The notes under the pieces are model-generated. The model was not told where the DNA came from. It did not search any database and saw only the letters and a list, made by a program, of their open reading frames with translations. A stretch of DNA of 46,777 nucleotides, from the NCBI RefSeq assembly GCF_000003605.2, contig NW_003149276.1:96789-143565 (forward strand), given 5' to 3'. Both the position numbers and the translations under genes were made by a program. Positions 42,980-46,777 of the stretch are shown in pieces (within the stretch, counting starts at the first letter, position 1; the number at the start of each line of letters is the position of its first letter). Origin of the DNA: Saccoglossus kowalevskii (Eukaryota > Hemichordata > Enteropneusta > Harrimaniidae).

Positions 42980-43133
42980 TCCTTAATTGTTGTGAGTGGT
43001 AGGCAAGTGATTTGATTTTGGGTGTTTCCCCCAGCAACAATAATTCTTGAAAACTAGTAACCCAAATTGTATTAGGTGGACCTATGTCTAATTTGTGCTG
43101 ACAATATCCCTTTATTTTACATACAATATAAAG

Positions 43134-44719
43134 AAACACCAACCTACAAGGATGATCTCAAGAAGATAGCAGAACAAATTCAGAAATTTAACAATGAAAA
43201 AGAGTGCATCAGTAAAAGTCTGAAAAAAACGTTATCTCATTACGAAGAATTGAAAGAAAAACTTGAGAGAACACAAATTAAGTTACAGAGTTTGAACAAT
43301 GAGAAGGATCATATCAGTAAAATACTCAATGAACCCATCGAAAAACATGATGTACATATGCAGAGCTTAAGCGTTCAACGTTTCACAGCCGAACTGAAAG
43401 AAACACAATGCACATACGAAAAAGATGTACAGATACAAAGTCTAAACAGTGAAAAGGATCGCATCAGTGCAGAACTGAAAGAAACACAAAACAAATACAA
43501 ACAATTGGAAGACGAAATCAAGAAAAAAGATAAACAGATACTTAGTTTAACAAATGAAAAGGATCACACTATTGCAAAAATGAAAGTAACTCAATTAGAT
43601 GAAAACCTTAAGAAGATAAATAAAGAAATAAACCAAATCAATGCAGGCTTCAAGGAAACACAATCCAAATACAAAGACTTGGAAGAAAATCTGAAGATGA
43701 AAGATGAAGAGATACAGAAATTGAGCAATGACAATTCTCGTATTAGTGCAGAACTGAAGGACACACAGTTCAAATACTGTGATTTACAAAACAAAGTAAA
43801 GAAGACTGAAGAAACGTTACAGAGTAAGATGATTGAAATGAATGGTATCAGTGAGAAACAATCCAAATACAATTACTTAGAAGAACACATCAAGATGAAC
43901 GATGAAAATATACACAGTTTGAACAAAGAAAAAGAGCTTATTTCTGCAGAACTAAAAGAAACACAATCCAAATACAAAGACTTAGAAGAACACATCAAGA
44001 TGAACGATGAAAATATACACAGTTTGAACAAAGAAAAGGAGCTTATTTCTGCAGAACTAAAAGAAACACAATCCAAATACAAAAACTTAGAAGAACACAT
44101 CAAGATGAACGATGAAAATATACACAGTTTGAACAAAGAAAAGGAGCTTATTTCTGCAGAACTGAAAGAAACACAATCCAAATACAATGACTTAGAAGAA
44201 CACATCAAGATGAACGATGAAAATATACACAGTTTGAACAAAGAAAAGGAGCTTATTTCTGCAGAACTGAAAGAAACACAATCTAAATACAATGACTTAG
44301 AAGAACACATCAAGATGAACGATGAAAATATACACAGTTTGAACAAAGAAAAGGAGCTTATTTCTGCAGAACTGAAAGAAACACAATCCAAATACAAAGA
44401 CTTAGAGGAAAATCTCAAGATGAAAGATGAAGAGGTACAGAAATTGAGCAATGCCAATTATCGTATCAGTGCAGAACTGAGAGATGCACAATTAAAATAC
44501 AGTGATTTAGAAAACAAAGTAAAAAAGAATGATGAAACTTTACAGAGTAAGATGATTGAAATGGATGGTATCAGTGAGAAACAATCCAAATACAATGACT
44601 TAGAAAATCACATCATGTTGAACAAAGAAAATATACATAGTTTGAATAAAGAAAAGGAGCTTATTTCTGCAGAACTGAAAGAAACACAATCCAAATCCAA
44701 AGAATTCCAGCCAAAGCAG
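43134..44719 (+). CDS. Host gene exon 19: long repetitive coiled coil
   Basis: This is a single exon of 1,586 bases, entering in phase 1 after ATACAATATAAAG and leaving in phase 0 at CCAAAGCAG before GTAAACAA. It encodes about 528 residues, almost all charged alpha-helix (Lys, Glu, Gln, Asn, Leu) with heptad spacing of Leu and Ile and no Pro until the last few residues. The start ETPTYKDDLKKIAEQIQKFN is joined in frame to the FN3 exon. The middle (43861-44385) is five near-identical 35-residue units, NDENIHSLNKEKELISAELK followed by ETQSKYKDLEEHIKM. Thirty-five residues are exactly five heptads, so register is kept. Flanking units (NLKMKDEEIQKLSN, NKVKKTEETLQSKM) are older relatives. Likely a parallel oligomerising rod. 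The acceptor is a little weak (AAG), so the start may shift by a few bases. Confidence 0.85.
43861..44385 (+). repeat. Five tandem 105-bp units inside the coiled-coil exon
   Basis: Units start at 43861, 43966, 44071, 44176 and 44281, each beginning ATCCAAATAC (ATCTAAATAC in the last). They differ at only a few positions, mostly the two codons after SKY (NY, KD, KN, ND, ND). Near identity at silent sites shows recent duplication or homogenisation. Confidence 0.9.
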
Positions 44720-44906
44720 GTAAACAAACTAACAACACACACTCTGCCATAACATTTTTCTTGTGGTTACAATTAAAATTCTCCATTGTGTTAACCACAG
44801 TGAGAATCATGTCAGTCAGTATGTCAGTCGGTCGGTATTTCGGTATCATGAAATTGAATATGTTGCATATTCTACATTTCACGCAGTATTATAATATTTG
44901 TTTCAG

Positions 44907-45002
44907 AATAAGACTCACCTTCACTATGCAGCAGAAAAAGGTGATAGTAAATCAGTTGGAGCTTTGTTGTTGGAAGGGGCTAAAGTAAACGCAGTTGATG
45001 AG
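44907..45002 (+). CDS. Host gene exon 20: ankyrin repeat 1
   Basis: Acceptor TATTTGTTTCAG, donor GTACTAGT. Phase 0-0, 32 codons. Reads NKTHLHYAAEKGDSKSVGAL and LLEGAKVNAVDE, the ankyrin pattern T-x-L-H-x-A-A-x-x-G-x-x-x-x-V-x-x-L-L-x-x-G-A-x-x-N. His replaces the usual Pro of TPLH. It follows the coiled coil directly through a phase 0 junction. Ankyrin repeats are protein-binding modules. Confidence 0.85.
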
Positions 45003-45762
45003 GTACTAGTAAATTGTAGTATATATTTGTTTAATATACTAACACTAATTGCAAACACTAATACTAACTAACATTATTACTAACAGCATTTCAGGCTTAT
45101 CCACATAATAGTATAAATATATGTCCTCTGCAAAATGCTACATCCATTTTTTGCTTGCTATGATTGGTGTCAAGTCAAATAAATATTCGTGATGCAATTC
45201 CAGTCTTTGATGATGTTTTTTTACCCTCACTAAATTATAGGATCAAATACTTTCCATACTTTCCGAGAATTCCACTCTAAGATTTATTTTGCAGTTCAGG
45301 AAAGAGTTTTGCTAAAATTACTGTCCATGACTAATACAATGGTTGTTATATTTCCTATATGGTAGACTGTGATGATGTGATGAAATCATGGAAAGCTGTA
45401 TTGTTTAATCTTGGCAGTGAATGAAATGTTTATTCTTCAGCCACAATCAGAAAATTGGGATGAATTTTATGAATTGTCTATCACAGCAAAATTTGCATAA
45501 GGCAGGATCTAATGAAAACCAAAGAAAATGTTCGCGTCATTCTGTAACCATTGACTGAGTGTACTTAAATCGGTGGTCTAACTTGACTAATGCTTAATTG
45601 TCTATTGATTTATGCTGACCATGAGTTACTCGGTCGTAATGTTTTTGTTTACTGTTATTTATCAGTGTATCCAGCCAGATAACATTCTTAATATTTTATC
45701 CCACAGTATTCTATCATAGATTAAAATGTAATAATCAAGTAATGTTTTTTGTTCGTTTTCAG
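45003..45762. other. Intron between ankyrin repeats 1 and 2
   Basis: No repeat or exon recognised. Acceptor GTTCGTTTTCAG at its end. Confidence 0.5.
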
Positions 45763-45861
45763 AACCATGACACTCCATTACATAACGCTACAAAGAACGG
45801 ACACACATCTATTGTTGATTTATTATTAATTAAAGGTGCTGACGTAAAAGCTGTCAATAAA
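45763..45861 (+). CDS. Host gene exon 21: ankyrin repeat 2
   Basis: Acceptor TTCGTTTTCAG, donor GTGAGTAT. Phase 0-0, 33 codons, one exact canonical repeat: NHDTPLHNATKNGHTSIVDL and LLIKGADVKAVNK. TPLH, GH, V-x-L-L and GADV are all present. Confidence 0.9.
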
Positions 45862-46502
45862 GTGAGTATGTTGCGGGTACCGATGTAGTATATCTACCCA
45901 CATGTGCCAGTTTTGGTTGGGAAGGAAGTCTATTTTGTGACTTCATATCGAAAACAATTGTCAGACAAGTTTTTTTTTTTTTTTTTGTAGTATAACAAAT
46001 TAAAATATCGTGGGAAGTTTTTAAAAGTTGTAGGGTCCTCTGGCTGAGGTGCAGAATTACCACATTAGTGGATGACACCGTTGCTATGGATGCATATGAA
46101 CAAACATAAATAATACAATTTGCTGTCTCAAGAGGCAAAAAAAATGAAATTTAAAAACTGGCTACAGACCAACCAACCTTGTTCTTGAAAATGCCAAAAG
46201 AAAAATACATCTGCAGACCAAACAGTATTTGTGACCAGATTGACATCAGTCACATTTGACGCTAGACCACAGCAAATATTGTTAATGTTTTATTGACAAG
46301 ATTCGTCAGTAACAATCAGATTTGTGAGAGTAGTTGTTAATATTCAAAAGAAGTCTATCCCACAAATTCTGCTGTCCTGGAAAAAGTCAGACCATATCAT
46401 AAAGTAAATTACATGAACAAACTTACTATTTCTACACAATGCAGATGCTTTTCCAAATTGATTATGTAAATAATCGATGATACCGTACTTTTTGTATTGC
46501 AG
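45862..46502. other. Intron between ankyrin repeats 2 and 3
   Basis: Contains a T run of 17 at about 45970-45986. No exon seen. A 94-codon minus-strand frame at 45854-46138 is unsupported and overlaps the repeat 2 donor. Confidence 0.5.
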
Positions 46503-46595
46503 AATAAGAAGACTCCTCTGATGTTAGCTCTTGGGGAAAAGAAATATGATGTAGTGCAAATGTTGCTGGTACCTAGCCTCAGAGAGATGAATAAT
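46503..46595 (+). CDS. Host gene exon 22: ankyrin repeat 3
   Basis: Acceptor TTTTTGTATTGCAG, donor GTAAATAT. Phase 0-0, 31 codons: NKKTPLMLALGEKKYDVVQM then LLVPSLREMNN. TPL-x-x-A-L and V-x-x-L-L fit ankyrin. The loop lacks the GAD motif, so it may be a degenerate or near-terminal repeat. Confidence 0.8.
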
Positions 46596-46728
46596 GTAAA
46601 TATAGTTTGTCTTAATTCAGAAATTTTGATAGACCTTTATTATTTTTGCTCATAATACACTCAAACTGATACACACTCACATGTCAAACTTCATACTAAT
46701 AATATTTTTGTTCTCTATACCCTTGTAG

Positions 46729-46777
46729 AAAAATATGTTTATACTCTTGGAGCTAGATTCTATTGTGCCTTTATTGA
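46729..46777 (+). CDS. Host gene exon 23: partial, cut by window end
   Basis: Preceded by TCTATACCCTTGTAG, a good acceptor. In phase 0 it reads KNMFILLELDSIVPLL and is open to the window edge. It is in the right phase to continue from repeat 3, but too short to identify as ankyrin. Confidence 0.45.

Noticed and set aside
43873..44457. 194-codon open frame on the minus strand, rich in Ser, Phe and Leu
   Set aside because: Exact antisense shadow of the 105-bp coiled-coil units. It is open only because the repeated codons have no complement stops.

Overview
The window looks like a piece of an AT-rich invertebrate genome, most likely marine. Coding sequence occurs as short exons bounded by AG/GT splice sites, and most of the window is introns packed with interspersed repeats, MITE-like inverted-repeat elements, a decayed non-LTR retrotransposon and three DIRS-type tyrosine-recombinase retrotransposons. 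The domain mix (death effector domains, fibronectin III, ankyrin) fits an animal. The sequence alone does not separate hemichordate, echinoderm, cephalochordate, cnidarian or mollusc.

One host gene on the plus strand appears to span almost the whole window, with both ends outside it. I assembled 22 exons plus one partial exon by splice sites, phase and homology. In order they are: 11 tandemly duplicated small exons at 481-2461, each 99 or 78 bp and phase 1-1, encoding a polar linker; six exons forming three death effector domains (DED), each split over two phase 1-1 exons (6795-6899 with 8889-9089; 11400-11498 with 16839-17048; 17779-17877 with 23381-23593); one phase 1-1 fibronectin type III exon (24357-24647); one 1.6 kb exon for a long repetitive coiled coil (43134-44719); and phase 0 exons for ankyrin repeats (44907-45002, 45763-45861, 46503-46595, and a partial exon from 46729). 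All junction codons are open. The exons give about 4.1 kb of uninterrupted reading frame (about 1,370 codons). The predicted product is a cytoplasmic scaffold or adaptor: DED self-association at the amino-terminal side, FN3 and coiled coil in the middle, ankyrin binding repeats at the carboxyl side. A role in death or innate immune signalling is inferred from the DEDs only.

Introns by region: 2.5-6.8 kb holds repeat copies and a 5'-truncated minus-strand non-LTR retrotransposon (4390-6118). 9.1-16.8 kb holds copies of a dispersed AT-rich repeat, an unusual run of GTATAC palindromes (12068-12600) and a nested MITE (13327-13539). 17.9-23.4 kb holds DIRS element A (18506-23107), itself interrupted by another repeat. 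The 18.5 kb intron between the FN3 and coiled-coil exons holds a 315-bp-unit tandem repeat, a microsatellite, one arm of a 0.6 kb inverted repeat pair (the other arm is near 10.1 kb), a relic with a 2A-like peptide motif (32272-32358), and DIRS elements B (32840-37482) and C (38166-42979). All three DIRS copies lie in the same orientation as the host gene and all are broken by stops, frameshifts or deletions.

No tRNA, rRNA, CRISPR array or bacterial-type operon was seen.
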